This document shows positions 53,086 to 61,558 of a DNA stretch of 64,000 nucleotides, piece by piece. Each line of letters opens with the position of its first letter. Position 1 is the stretch's first letter. A program made the translations under genes and the position numbers. The stretch is from DATDAH01 sp963845425 (lineage in GTDB: Bacteria > Actinomycetota > Acidimicrobiia > Acidimicrobiales > DATDAH01), in the NCBI GenBank assembly GCA_963845425.1, contig CAWJSC010000010.1, positions 124,001-188,000 on the forward strand, written 5' to 3'. The notes below the pieces were generated by a model. The model saw nothing but the letters and a program-made list of their open reading frames with translations. It searched no databases and had not been told where the DNA came from.

Positions 53086-53283
53086 ATGCCCAAGATGAAG
53101 ACGCACCGGGGCGCGAAGAAGCGCTTCAAGGTGACGGGCAGCGGCAAGGTGACGCGCCGCCAGATCCACAAGAACCACTTCAAGCGGCGCAAGCCCTCGG
53201 ACCGCCAGCGTCGCCTGGCCGGTGAGGTCGAGGTCACGGGCGGCGACCGCCAGCACGTGCTGCGTCAGCTCGGAAAGCGCTAG
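53086..53283 (+). CDS. rpmI: 50S ribosomal protein L35
   Basis: The 65-residue basic protein begins MPKMKTHRGAKKRFKVTGSG and contains the typical HKNHFKRRKPSDRQRRLAG. It has normal length and lies between infC and rplT, the universal order. The ribosome site GAGAGGAAG is about 10 bases upstream of the ATG. Confidence 0.97.
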   Translation: MPKMKTHRGAKKRFKVTGSGKVTRRQIHKNHFKRRKPSDRQRRLAGEVEVTGGDRQHVLRQLGKR

Positions 53284-53294
53284 GGAGCACAGCC

Positions 53295-53663
53295 ATGGCC
53301 AGAACCAAGACATCGGTCCCGTCGCGGCGTCGCCGCAAGGTCACCCTCGAGCGCGCCCAGGGCTACTACGGCAACAAGAGCCGTTCGTACCGGGCGGCCA
53401 ACGAGCAGGTGATGCACTCCCTGCGCTACGCCTACCGCGACCGCCGCGCCCGCAAGGGTGAGTTCCGGCGCTTGTGGATCCAGCGCATCAACGCCGCCTG
53501 CCGCGAGAACGGCACCACCTACAGCCGCTTCATCGCCGGCCTGAAGTCCGCCGAGGTCGAGGTCGACCGCAAGATCCTGGCCGACCTGGCCGTGACCGAT
53601 CCGGCGGCCTTCACGGCCCTGGTCGCGGTCGCCAACGAGCACGCGGCGGCCTCGGATCAGTAA
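53295..53663 (+). CDS. rplT: 50S ribosomal protein L20
   Basis: L20 is needed early in 50S assembly. The 122-residue product opens ARTKTSVPSRRRRKVTLERA and has GYYGNKSRSYRAANEQVMHSL and the RRLWIQRINAACRENGTTYS core. The C-terminus is slightly extended and Ala-rich. In some bacteria L20 represses the infC-rpmI-rplT transcript; I see no obvious L20-site copy here. Confidence 0.97.
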   Translation: MARTKTSVPSRRRRKVTLERAQGYYGNKSRSYRAANEQVMHSLRYAYRDRRARKGEFRRLWIQRINAACRENGTTYSRFIAGLKSAEVEVDRKILADLAVTDPAAFTALVAVANEHAAASDQ

Positions 53664-53720
53664 CCGGCGTCGAGCGGGCGGGGCCGCGGTGCGTTCGCCC
53701 CGTTCCACGAAGCGGACGTC

Positions 53721-54488
53721 GTGAGCAAGGGCTCCATCCAGCGGGTGCGTCGGCTCGGGCGGCACGCCCGCGCCCGGCGGGAGGAGGGGGCCTTCGTCGT
53801 CGAGGGGCCCCGCGCCATCAGCGCGGCCCTCGACTTCGACGCCGACCTGGGCGAGGTCCTGGTCGTCGGGGGGGCCGAAGCGGAGCTGGTCAACCGGGCC
53901 CGGGCGACCGGCGCCACCATCACCCACGTCGAGGCCGAGCAGCTGGAGCGGGCCCTGACCACCCGTACGCCCCAGCCCATCGTGGCCGTAGCCGGGTTGG
54001 TCAGCTGGTCGCCGAAGGAGATCGCCGCCCAGGCCCTCGCTTCGGGCCTCCCCGTGGTCGTGCTGGCGGGGGTCAGCGACCCGGGCAACGCCGGGACCGT
54101 CATCCGCTCGGCGGCGGCCGCCGGGGCGGCCGGCGTGCTGTTCACCCCCGGGTCGGTCGACCCGACCAACCCGAAGTGCGTTCGGGCCAGTGCCGGCGCC
54201 CTGTTCGCCCTCCGGGTCGGCGCCGTGCGAGACCTGGACACGCTGCGGGACCTCGGCCTGACCACCATCGGGGCGGCCGCCGACGGTGTCGGACCCGACG
54301 AGGTCGACCTCACGGGGTCGGTGGCCCTGGTGTTCGGGGGCGAAGCGTCGGGCCTACCCGAGGACCAGCTGGTGGACCACGAGGTGGCCCTGCCGCTGGA
54401 AGGCGGTGTGGAGTCCCTGAACGTCGCCATGGCCGCCACCGTCCTGCTCTACGAGGCCCGGCGGCAGCGCCACGGAGGGTCGTGGTGA
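53721..54488 (+). CDS. SpoU/TrmH-family RNA 2'-O-methyltransferase
   Basis: The 255-residue product has an N-terminal substrate-binding domain (RRLGRHARARREEGAFVVEG) and a SPOUT catalytic domain with the three motifs: VSDPGNAGTVIRSAAAAGA, LVFGGEASGLPEDQL, and LPLEGGVESLNVAMAATVLLYE. It is probably an rRNA 2'-O-methyltransferase of the TsnR/RlmB group. The exact target cannot be read from sequence. The start is GTG. The position between rplT and pheS is conserved in Actinomycetota. Confidence 0.9.
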   Translation: MSKGSIQRVRRLGRHARARREEGAFVVEGPRAISAALDFDADLGEVLVVGGAEAELVNRARATGATITHVEAEQLERALTTRTPQPIVAVAGLVSWSPKEIAAQALASGLPVVVLAGVSDPGNAGTVIRSAAAAGAAGVLFTPGSVDPTNPKCVRASAGALFALRVGAVRDLDTLRDLGLTTIGAAADGVGPDEVDLTGSVALVFGGEASGLPEDQLVDHEVALPLEGGVESLNVAMAATVLLYEARRQRHGGSW

Positions 54489-54534
54489 ATCCGACTGGCA
54501 TCAGCCTGCCCGGAACGGGGAGGGTGGTGACCCC

Positions 54535-55539
54535 ATGAACACCGAACTGGCCGCCATTCAGGCCGACGCCCTCGCCCGCATCCAGGGGGCCGGCAGCGTC
54601 GAGGAGCTGACGGCCATAGGCCAGGAGGTCCTGGGCAAGCGCTCCGAGCTGGTCGGGCTGCGCAAGCAGCTCGGGGGCCTGGACGAGGCCACCCGGAAGG
54701 CGGCGGGCGAGGCGCTGAATGCCACCACCCAGGTCATCAAGGCCGCGATGGCCGACCGCGAGGGGGGCCTCGCCGGGGCCGAGCGCACGGCTCGGTACGA
54801 GGCCGAGCGCCTGGACCTCACCGAGGTCGTCGACCCGCCGACGGTGGGCCACCTCCACATCGTCACCCAGACCTGGCAGGCCCTGGAGGACATCTTCGTC
54901 GGCATGGGCTACGGAGTTGCCGAGGGCCCCGAGATCGAGACCGACTGGTACAACTTCGAGGCCCTCAACATCCCGGACTCGCACCCGGCCCGGTCGATGT
55001 GGGACACCCTCTGGGTCGACGCGGACGACGCCGACGGCCACCCCATGTTGTTGCGGACCCACACGTCCAACGTCCAGATCCACGTGATGCAGGCCCAGGC
55101 GCCACCGATCTACGTGGTGGCCCCCGGTCGCACCTACCGCCGGGACACCACCGACGCCACCCACCTGCCGGTCTTCCACCAGATCGAGGGCCTGGTGGTG
55201 GACAAGGGCATCGCGATGGCCGACCTGGCCGGGACCATCCAGGCCTTCACCCAGGCCTACTTCGGCCAGGAGTTCGAGTCCCGGCTGCGCCCGTCGTACT
55301 TCCCGTTCACCGAGCCGTCGGCCGAGTTCGACATCCGTCCGCCGGGTGGGGACTGGTTGGAGCTCGGCGGCTGCGGCATGGTCCACCCGAACGTCTTCCG
55401 CCACGTGGGCATCGACCCCGAGGAGTGGACCGGGTTCGCCTTCGGCTTCGGCATCGACAGGCTGGCCAAGGTCCGCTATGCCGTCGACGACCTCCGAGAG
55501 TTCATCACCTCTGACATCCGCTTCCTGGAACAGTTCTGA
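54535..55539 (+). CDS. pheS: phenylalanyl-tRNA synthetase alpha subunit
   Basis: The 334-residue product has an N-terminal coiled coil (about residues 1-85) and the class II catalytic domain: IETDWYNFEALNIPDSHPAR near 135, LLRTHTSNVQI, VVAPGRTYRRDTTDATHLPVFHQ split into motif 2, the Phe-site SYFPFTEPSAEFDI and motif 3 GFAFGFGIDRLAKVRY. Length and motifs are normal. It starts with ATG preceded by GGGGAGGG. It forms the alpha2beta2 enzyme with PheT. Confidence 0.97.
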   Translation: MNTELAAIQADALARIQGAGSVEELTAIGQEVLGKRSELVGLRKQLGGLDEATRKAAGEALNATTQVIKAAMADREGGLAGAERTARYEAERLDLTEVVDPPTVGHLHIVTQTWQALEDIFVGMGYGVAEGPEIETDWYNFEALNIPDSHPARSMWDTLWVDADDADGHPMLLRTHTSNVQIHVMQAQAPPIYVVAPGRTYRRDTTDATHLPVFHQIEGLVVDKGIAMADLAGTIQAFTQAYFGQEFESRLRPSYFPFTEPSAEFDIRPPGGDWLELGGCGMVHPNVFRHVGIDPEEWTGFAFGFGIDRLAKVRYAVDDLREFITSDIRFLEQF

Positions 55540-55591
55540 TGTTTCGCCTCGCCCCCGGGCTCCCCCCACACCGAACGAGCGGAGCGTCCAC

Positions 55592-57952
55592 GTGAAGGTT
55601 CTCTTGTCGTGGATGCAGGAGTTCGCTCCTGACCTGACGTCGGACGTCGACGTGCTGACGGAGGCGCTGGACGACCTGGGGACGCCGGTGGAGGAGCGGT
55701 CGCGGCTGGGGGAGGGGCTCGAGGGGATCGTGGTGGCGCGGGTGCTCGAGACGAAGCCGCATCCTGACGCCGACCGGGTGCAACTCGTCGATGTGGACCG
55801 CGGCGACGGCGAGGCCCTGCAGATCGTGTGCGGCGCCTTCAACATGGCGGCGGGGGACCTGGTCCCGCTGGCCACGTTGGCCACGACCATGCCCAACGGC
55901 ATGGCGATCGAGCGCCGCAAGATGCGGGGCGAGTGGTCCAACGGGATGCTCTGCTCGGCCACCGAGATCGGCCTGGGCGAGGACGCCGACGGGATCCTGA
56001 TCCTGTCCGAGACCCTGACCCCCGGTCAGCCCCTGACCGAGGCCCTCGGCCTGCAGGGGGACTGGCTGTTGGACCTCGAGGTCAACGCCAACCGGCCCGA
56101 CGCCCTGTCGATGGCCGGCGTGGCCCGCGATGTCGCCGCCCGCCTGGGCGTGGGCTTCGCCCTGCCCGAGGTGACAGCCGCGACCGGTGGGGCGCCGAGT
56201 GCCGAGGTGGCCTCGGTGGAGATCGTGGACGAGGCCTCCTGTGCCCGCTTCCTGGCCCGGGTCCTGCGGGACGTGACCATCGGCCCGTCGCCGACCTGGC
56301 TGGCCAACCGCATCACCCAGGCGGGCATGCGCCCCATCAGCAACGTGGTCGACGTCTCCAACTACGTGATGCTCGAGCTGGGCCACCCGAACCACGCCTA
56401 CGACCTCGACACCGTGGCCGGCGGCCGCCTGCGGGTCCGCTTCGCCGAGGAGGGCGAGCGGCTGGTCACCCTGGACGACGTCGAGCGGTCGTTCCTGGCC
56501 GATGACGTGCTCATCTGTGACGGCGAGGACAGGCCCGTCGGGGTGGCCGGCGTCATGGGCGGCGCGTCAACGGAGATCAGCGTCACCACCACCAACGTGC
56601 TGCTCGAGGCGGCCTGGTGGCATCCGATGCGGATCGCTCGCACCTCGACCCGGCTCAACCTGCGCTCCGAGGCCTCGCGGCGTTTCGAGCGGGGGACCGA
56701 CATCTGGGGCCTGGATTTGGCCGTGGAGCGCTTCTGCTCGCTGCTGGCCGAGTCCGGTGCCGTGGCCGCCCCCGACGTCATCGACGAGCGGGGCGCCGTG
56801 CCTGAGCACCGGCCGATCCGGGTCCGCACCGACCGGGTCAACCTGATCACCGGCCTGGGCCTGGACGCCCCCACGGTCCGGGGCCTGCTCGAGCCCATCG
56901 GCTTCACGGTCGGCGACGAAGTCGACGGCGCCCAGGTCGTCGAGGCGCCCAGCTTCCGTCCCGATGTCGTCGAGGAGATCGACGTCATCGAGGAGGTGGC
57001 CCGCCACCACGGCTACGCCGAGCTCCCTCAGACCGTCCCCCGCTCCCCCCACACCGGTCGGCTGACCGACCGCCAGCGGGAGCGGCGCCGGATCCGGGCC
57101 GCGCTGGTCGGCCTCGGCCTGGACGAGGCCCTGCCCATGCCGTTCCTCGCCCCCGAGGACCTGGAGCGCACGGGCCTGGCCCTCGAGGCGGTCTCGGTGA
57201 CCAACCCCCTCGACGCCCGGGAGTCCCTGGTCCGCACCTCACTGCGGCCCGGCCTGCTCCGGGCCCTGGCCTACAACGCCAGCCACCGCAACCACGGTGC
57301 CGGCCTCTTCGAGCTGGGCAAGGTCTTCCTACCGCCCGCCGAGGGTCAAGACCGCCCCCCCGAGCCCGAGCACCTGGCGATCCTCCTGGCCGGCCGTGAG
57401 GCTCCGGAGGCCGTCGCCGTCTGGACCGCGCTGACCGAGGTCCTCGGCCTCGACGGTGTGGCCCTCGAGGCCGGCGAGGGCCCCGGCCTGCACCCCACCC
57501 GAGGCGCACGCCTGGTGGCCGGGGGTGCGTCGGTCGGGGTGGTCGGCGAGATCGACCCCGTGGTGACCGAGGTCTGGGACATCACCGAGCGGGTCGCGGT
57601 GCTGGAGGTCGACCTCGACGCCCTGGCGTCGGTGCCCCGTCGGGACCGGCTCTACCGCACGGTCAGCCGCTTCCCCTCCAACGACATCGACCTGGCCTTC
57701 GTGGTCGACGACGCCGTGCCCGCCGGCGCGGTCGAGGCCACCATCCGGGCCTCGGCGAGCGACCTCCTGGCGTCGCTGAAGCTGTTCGACGTCTTCCGGG
57801 GCGGCTCGGTCGGTGACGGTAGGCGGAGCCTTGCCTACGCCCTCCGGCTGCAGGCCACGGACAGGACCCTGAAGGACGGCGAGGTGGCCGAGGTCCGCCA
57901 GCGGGTCATCGACGCCGTCGAGTCGACCCACGGGGCCAGTCTCCGGGGCTGA
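55592..57952 (+). CDS. pheT: phenylalanyl-tRNA synthetase beta subunit
   Basis: From GTG 55592 (786 residues) the protein opens MKVLLSWMQEFAPDLTSDVD. It carries an EMAP/tRNA-binding OB domain (KPHPDADRVQLVDVDRGDG) and the B3/B4 editing region with RPISNVVDVSNYVMLELGHPNHAYD split across it. It then has the B5 domain, a catalytic-like domain (TNPLDARESLVRTSLRPGLL) and a C-terminal anticodon-binding fold (YRTVSRFPSNDIDLAFVVDD). An upstream longer frame is a shadow of pheS. Confidence 0.96.
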   Translation: MKVLLSWMQEFAPDLTSDVDVLTEALDDLGTPVEERSRLGEGLEGIVVARVLETKPHPDADRVQLVDVDRGDGEALQIVCGAFNMAAGDLVPLATLATTMPNGMAIERRKMRGEWSNGMLCSATEIGLGEDADGILILSETLTPGQPLTEALGLQGDWLLDLEVNANRPDALSMAGVARDVAARLGVGFALPEVTAATGGAPSAEVASVEIVDEASCARFLARVLRDVTIGPSPTWLANRITQAGMRPISNVVDVSNYVMLELGHPNHAYDLDTVAGGRLRVRFAEEGERLVTLDDVERSFLADDVLICDGEDRPVGVAGVMGGASTEISVTTTNVLLEAAWWHPMRIARTSTRLNLRSEASRRFERGTDIWGLDLAVERFCSLLAESGAVAAPDVIDERGAVPEHRPIRVRTDRVNLITGLGLDAPTVRGLLEPIGFTVGDEVDGAQVVEAPSFRPDVVEEIDVIEEVARHHGYAELPQTVPRSPHTGRLTDRQRERRRIRAALVGLGLDEALPMPFLAPEDLERTGLALEAVSVTNPLDARESLVRTSLRPGLLRALAYNASHRNHGAGLFELGKVFLPPAEGQDRPPEPEHLAILLAGREAPEAVAVWTALTEVLGLDGVALEAGEGPGLHPTRGARLVAGGASVGVVGEIDPVVTEVWDITERVAVLEVDLDALASVPRRDRLYRTVSRFPSNDIDLAFVVDDAVPAGAVEATIRASASDLLASLKLFDVFRGGSVGDGRRSLAYALRLQATDRTLKDGEVAEVRQRVIDAVESTHGASLRG

Positions 57953-57953
57953 G

Positions 57954-58409
57954 GTGGAGCTGTTCGACGAGGTCTGCGAAGCCCTGCGGGGCCTCGTCCC
58001 GGCCGAGCTGGGGACCTTCCGCCACAAGACCCACCGCTACGGCACCAAGATCTGGTTCGGCCCCGCCCCGCCGCCGAAGGAGCACTACGAGGCCCAGGTC
58101 GTCGGCGCGCGGGACGTCCCCGGGGCCGAGGTCCTGGCCGTCGAGATCGGCTTCCACAGCGAGTACCCCAAGGCCGCCGACAACGAGGCCGTGCTGGCGG
58201 GATTGTTGGCGCTGGAGGGGGAGTGGCGCCCGGAGCTGGGCGACGAGGCCGAAGCGGGCGGTTTCCTCGGCCGCGCCGACCACTGGCGCCGCATCAGCGA
58301 GACCTGGCCGGATCCCGACCTCGACGACCCCGAGCTCGGCACCGAGATGGCCATGCGCCTCCTCGACTACGTCGAAGCCCTGGAGCCCGTCCGAAAAGGT
58401 GTTGCATAG
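57954..58409 (+). CDS. hypothetical protein between pheT and argC
   Basis: I do not recognise this 151-residue protein. It starts with GTG one base after the pheT stop, so it is probably co-translated. The composition is mixed and soluble-looking, with segments FRHKTHRYGTKIWFGPAPPPKEHYEAQVV split by Pro, VEIGFHSEYPKAADNEAVL, and a C-terminal helix AMRLLDYVEALEPV. The frame ends three bases before the arg operator. Codon bias resembles that of its neighbours, which supports a real gene. Confidence 0.65.
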   Translation: MELFDEVCEALRGLVPAELGTFRHKTHRYGTKIWFGPAPPPKEHYEAQVVGARDVPGAEVLAVEIGFHSEYPKAADNEAVLAGLLALEGEWRPELGDEAEAGGFLGRADHWRRISETWPDPDLDDPELGTEMAMRLLDYVEALEPVRKGVA

Positions 58410-58432
58410 TCATACGTAGTTACGTATAGAGT
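58401..58432 (+). promoter_or_regulatory. arg operon promoter with overlapping palindromic operator (probable ArgR site)
   Basis: ATACGTAGTTACGTAT (58412-58427) is a perfect 16-base palindrome in an AT-rich patch unlike anything else in the window. A further half-site TTGCATA lies just upstream (58402-58408). The palindrome touches the -10 box TAGAGT (58427-58432), which is six bases from the argC ATG, so a bound repressor would block the leaderless promoter. ArgR boxes in other bacteria are AT-rich imperfect palindromes at this place, and argR is in the operon. Confidence 0.65.
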
Positions 58433-58438
58433 AACGAC

Positions 58439-59452
58439 ATGCGTGTCGGAATCGTGGGGGCGTCGGGGTACACGGGCGCCGAGTTGATGCGGTTGGCGGC
58501 GAGCCATCCGGAGATGGAGGTGGTGTTGGCCACGGGGGACACCCAGGCGGGCACGGCCGTGGCCGACCTGTACCCGAGCCTGCGCCCCGTCTACGGCGAC
58601 CTGATCTTCCAGCCCTACACGCCGGAGGCCGTCGACGGCCTCGACCTGGTGTTCTGCGGTCTGCCGCACGGGGCCGGCCAGGCCATCGTGCCGGAGGTGA
58701 AGGACCGGGCGAAGTGGGTCCTCGACCTGTCGGCCGACTTCCGGCTGAAGGACCCCGCCGCCTATCCGCAGTGGTACGGCGCGGAGCACACCGCCCCCGA
58801 GCTCCTGGACGAGTTCGCGTACGGCCTGCCCGAGCTCTTCCGGGACGAGCTGGTCGGCGCCTCCGGTGTGGCCGTCCCCGGCTGCTACCCGACGGCGGCC
58901 TCCCTGGCCCTGGCCCCGCTGGTGCGGGCGGGGATGGTCGAGACCACCGGCATCGTGGTCGATGCGGCCAGCGGCGTTTCCGGCGCCGGTCGGGCGCTCA
59001 AGCACACCAGCCACTTCTGCACGGTCGACGAGGACTTCGCGGCCTACGGCCTGCTCGACCACCGCCACACGCCCGAGATGGAGCAGGTGCTGGACGCGGA
59101 GGTGCTGTTCACCCCGCACCTGGCCCCGATGACCCGGGGGATCCTGGCCACCTGTTACGCCCGGCCCACCTCGCCCACGACCACCGCTGAGGTGCTGACC
59201 ACCCTCACCGACTTCTACGCCGACGAGCCGTTCGTCCAGGTCATCGAGGGAGCGCCGACCACCAAGGCGGTGCTCGGGTCCAACTCGGCCTTCGTGACCG
59301 GCCGGGCCGACGAACGCACCGGCTGGGTCCTGGCCCTGTGCGCCATCGACAACCTGGTGAAGGGGGCCTCGGGCCAGGCGGTCCAGTGCGCCAACATCGT
59401 CGCCGGCCTCCCCGAGACCACCGGCCTCCCCCTCGTCGGGACCTACCCGTGA
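58439..59452 (+). CDS. argC: N-acetyl-gamma-glutamyl-phosphate reductase
   Basis: ArgC reduces N-acetylglutamyl phosphate to the semialdehyde. The 337-residue product has the NADP loop VGIVGASGYTGAELMRLAA, FCGLPHGAGQ, the catalytic Cys149 in VAVPGCYPTAASLA and the late FTPHLAPMTRGILATCYA block. The start ATG is six bases after the -10 box (leaderless). It is the first gene of argCJBDFR. Confidence 0.96.
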   Translation: MRVGIVGASGYTGAELMRLAASHPEMEVVLATGDTQAGTAVADLYPSLRPVYGDLIFQPYTPEAVDGLDLVFCGLPHGAGQAIVPEVKDRAKWVLDLSADFRLKDPAAYPQWYGAEHTAPELLDEFAYGLPELFRDELVGASGVAVPGCYPTAASLALAPLVRAGMVETTGIVVDAASGVSGAGRALKHTSHFCTVDEDFAAYGLLDHRHTPEMEQVLDAEVLFTPHLAPMTRGILATCYARPTSPTTTAEVLTTLTDFYADEPFVQVIEGAPTTKAVLGSNSAFVTGRADERTGWVLALCAIDNLVKGASGQAVQCANIVAGLPETTGLPLVGTYP

Positions 59453-59469
59453 CCCCGGTACCGACCGTT

Positions 59470-59513
59470 CTGGCGCCCGATTGTGGGTCCCTGGCGCCTC
59501 AATCGGGCGCCAG
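59470..59513 (+). repeat. palindromic intergenic element D (argC-argJ gap)
   Basis: CTGGCGCCCGATTG (59470-59483) and CAATCGGGCGCCAG (59500-59513) are a perfect 14-base inverted repeat with a 16-base centre. It is preceded by CGTT, so the left end reads CGTTCTGGCGCC, like the outer arms of the other palindromic elements. It lies within the arg operon, before the argJ ribosome site. Confidence 0.78.
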
Positions 59514-59537
59514 TACGAGCACGCAAGGAGTGTGGGC

Positions 59538-60701
59538 ATGAGCGTCACGGCAGCGCAGGGGTTCGTCGCGTCGGGAGGGCACGGAGGGCTGAAGGCCGGC
59601 GGGGCCGACGACCTGGCCCTGGTGGCCACCGCGGACGGGAAGGCCGTGCCCGCCGCCGGGGTGTTCACGGCCAACAAGATGACGGCGCCGCCGGTCCTGG
59701 TGTCCCGGGCCCATCTGAAGCAGAGCAGCGGGCAGGCCGCCGCCGTCTTCCTCAACTCGGGCAACGCCAACGCCGGCACGGGCGAGCCGGGCAGCCAGGA
59801 CGCCGAGGAGCTCTGTGCGCAGGTGGCCCAGGAGCTGGGCTGCGCCCACGACGAGGTCCTCATCTGCTCGACGGGGCTCATCGGCAATCGCCTGCCGATG
59901 GAGCCGATGGTGGCTGCCATCCCCGGCCTGGCCGCCGCCCGGTCCGCCGACGGTGCCGGTGACGCGGCCCAGGCCATCCTCACCACCGACACGGTGCGCA
60001 AAGAGGTCGTGGTCGACGGCGGGGGCTTCACCGTCGGCGGCATGGCCAAGGGGGCGGCCATGCTCCAGCCGAACATGGCCACGATGCTCGCCGTGCTGAC
60101 CACCGACGCCCGGGCCGAGCCCGCCCTTCTCCAGCAGGTCCTGCGGGACGCCGTGACCGACACGTTCAACTGCATCACGGTCGACGGCGCCACCTCGACC
60201 AACGACGCCGTGCTGCTGCTGGCCGGAGGCGCGGCCGGGCCGGTCGACCCCCAGGCCCTCGAGGATGCGGTCACCAAGGCCTGCGCCTCGCTGGCCGAGC
60301 AGATGGTGGCCGACGCCGAGGGGGCCACGAAGCTCGTGCGCATCCACGTCACCGGGGCCAAGTCCGACGCCGAGGCCCGCACCGCGGCCCGGGCGGTGGC
60401 CACCAGCCAGCTGACCAAGTGTTCGTGGTACGGCCAGGACCCCTACTGGGGCCGAGTCGCGAGTGACCTCGGATCCGCCGGGGTGGCCTTCGACCCCGTC
60501 CTGCTGACGATCGCCTACGGCGGCACGGTCGTGTGCCGCCACGGCATCGAGGCCGAGCACGACACGGCCGCGGTGACCGAGCACATGGCGGGCCGGGCCA
60601 TCGAGCTGACCGCCGACCTCGGCATCTCCGCGGGCCGGGCCACGGTGCTCACCTGTGACCTGACCCACGCCTACGTCGACGAGAACATGGGCACGTCGTG
60701 A
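59538..60701 (+). CDS. argJ: glutamate N-acetyltransferase/amino-acid acetyltransferase (ornithine acetyltransferase)
   Basis: ArgJ moves the acetyl group from acetylornithine to glutamate and so recycles it. From ATG 59538 (387 residues; AAGGAG seven bases upstream) it has NSGNANAGTGEPG, STGLIGNRLPMEPM, the GGMAKGAAMLQPNMATML self-cleavage site with nucleophile Thr182, and NCITVDGATSTNDAVLLLA. The common C-terminal NxxYTT is here ENMGTS. The stop overlaps argB by four bases. Confidence 0.95.
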   Translation: MSVTAAQGFVASGGHGGLKAGGADDLALVATADGKAVPAAGVFTANKMTAPPVLVSRAHLKQSSGQAAAVFLNSGNANAGTGEPGSQDAEELCAQVAQELGCAHDEVLICSTGLIGNRLPMEPMVAAIPGLAAARSADGAGDAAQAILTTDTVRKEVVVDGGGFTVGGMAKGAAMLQPNMATMLAVLTTDARAEPALLQQVLRDAVTDTFNCITVDGATSTNDAVLLLAGGAAGPVDPQALEDAVTKACASLAEQMVADAEGATKLVRIHVTGAKSDAEARTAARAVATSQLTKCSWYGQDPYWGRVASDLGSAGVAFDPVLLTIAYGGTVVCRHGIEAEHDTAAVTEHMAGRAIELTADLGISAGRATVLTCDLTHAYVDENMGTS

Positions 60702-61558
60702 CCGCCCCGACCACCGGGGCCGACAAGGCCGCTGTGCTCGTCGAGGCCCTGCCCTACATCCGGCGCTTCTGGGGCGCCACCGTCGTGGTCAAGTACGGCG
60801 GCAACGCCATGACCGACCCGGCTCTGGCCGAGCAGTTCGCCGAGGACGTCGTCCTGATGCACTCGGTGGGCCTGCGCACCGTCGTGGTGCACGGCGGCGG
60901 CCCTCAGATCGGCGCGCTGATGGCTCGGCTGGGCAAGGAGTCGGAGTTCCGGGACGGCCTGCGGGTCACCGACGCCGAAACCCTGGACATCGCCCGCATG
61001 GTGCTGGTCGGCAAGGTCGGACGGGACATCGTGTCGTCCATCAACGTCCACGCCCCGTTGGCGGTCGGGCTGTCGGGCGAGGACGCCGGCCTCATCGCCG
61101 CTTCGGCTCGCGACCCCGAGCTGGGTTTCGTGGGTGATGTCGACAGCGTCGACCCGTCCATCCTCCAGCGCCTGCTGGCCGAGGACCTGATCCCGGTCCT
61201 GTCCACCATCGGCTCGGACTCGTCGGGGCAGGCCTACAACATCAACGCCGACACCGTGGCCGGCGCGGTCGCCGTCGCTCTGGGCGCGGAGAAGGTTGCC
61301 TACCTGACCGACGTCGCCGGGATCCTCGGCGCGGACGGCGAGCTCATCCATCAGGTCGACGCCGACGGCCTCGACGCCCTGATCGCCGATGGCACCGTGG
61401 CGGGCGGGATGATCCCCAAGGTGGGGGCGTGCCTGCACGCCGTGCGTCGGGGCGTGACCTCGGCCCACGTGCTGGACGGCCGGGTGCCCCACGTCCTGCT
61501 GCTCGAGCTGTTCACCGACGAGGGCGTCGGCACCATGATCACCGGGAGCGAGTCGTGA
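60698..61558 (+). CDS. argB: acetylglutamate kinase
   Basis: ArgB phosphorylates N-acetylglutamate. The 286-residue product has the phosphate-binding VVVKYGGNAM near 31, VVVHGGGPQIGALMARLG near 66, the NINADTVAGAVAVALGAEK block near 187 and GGMIPKV near 240. An N-terminal helix (AAVLVEALPYIRRF) is the type found in arginine-sensitive hexameric enzymes, so feedback inhibition by arginine is likely. The start is GTG overlapping argJ; the end overlaps argD. Confidence 0.96.
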   Translation: MTAPTTGADKAAVLVEALPYIRRFWGATVVVKYGGNAMTDPALAEQFAEDVVLMHSVGLRTVVVHGGGPQIGALMARLGKESEFRDGLRVTDAETLDIARMVLVGKVGRDIVSSINVHAPLAVGLSGEDAGLIAASARDPELGFVGDVDSVDPSILQRLLAEDLIPVLSTIGSDSSGQAYNINADTVAGAVAVALGAEKVAYLTDVAGILGADGELIHQVDADGLDALIADGTVAGGMIPKVGACLHAVRRGVTSAHVLDGRVPHVLLLELFTDEGVGTMITGSES

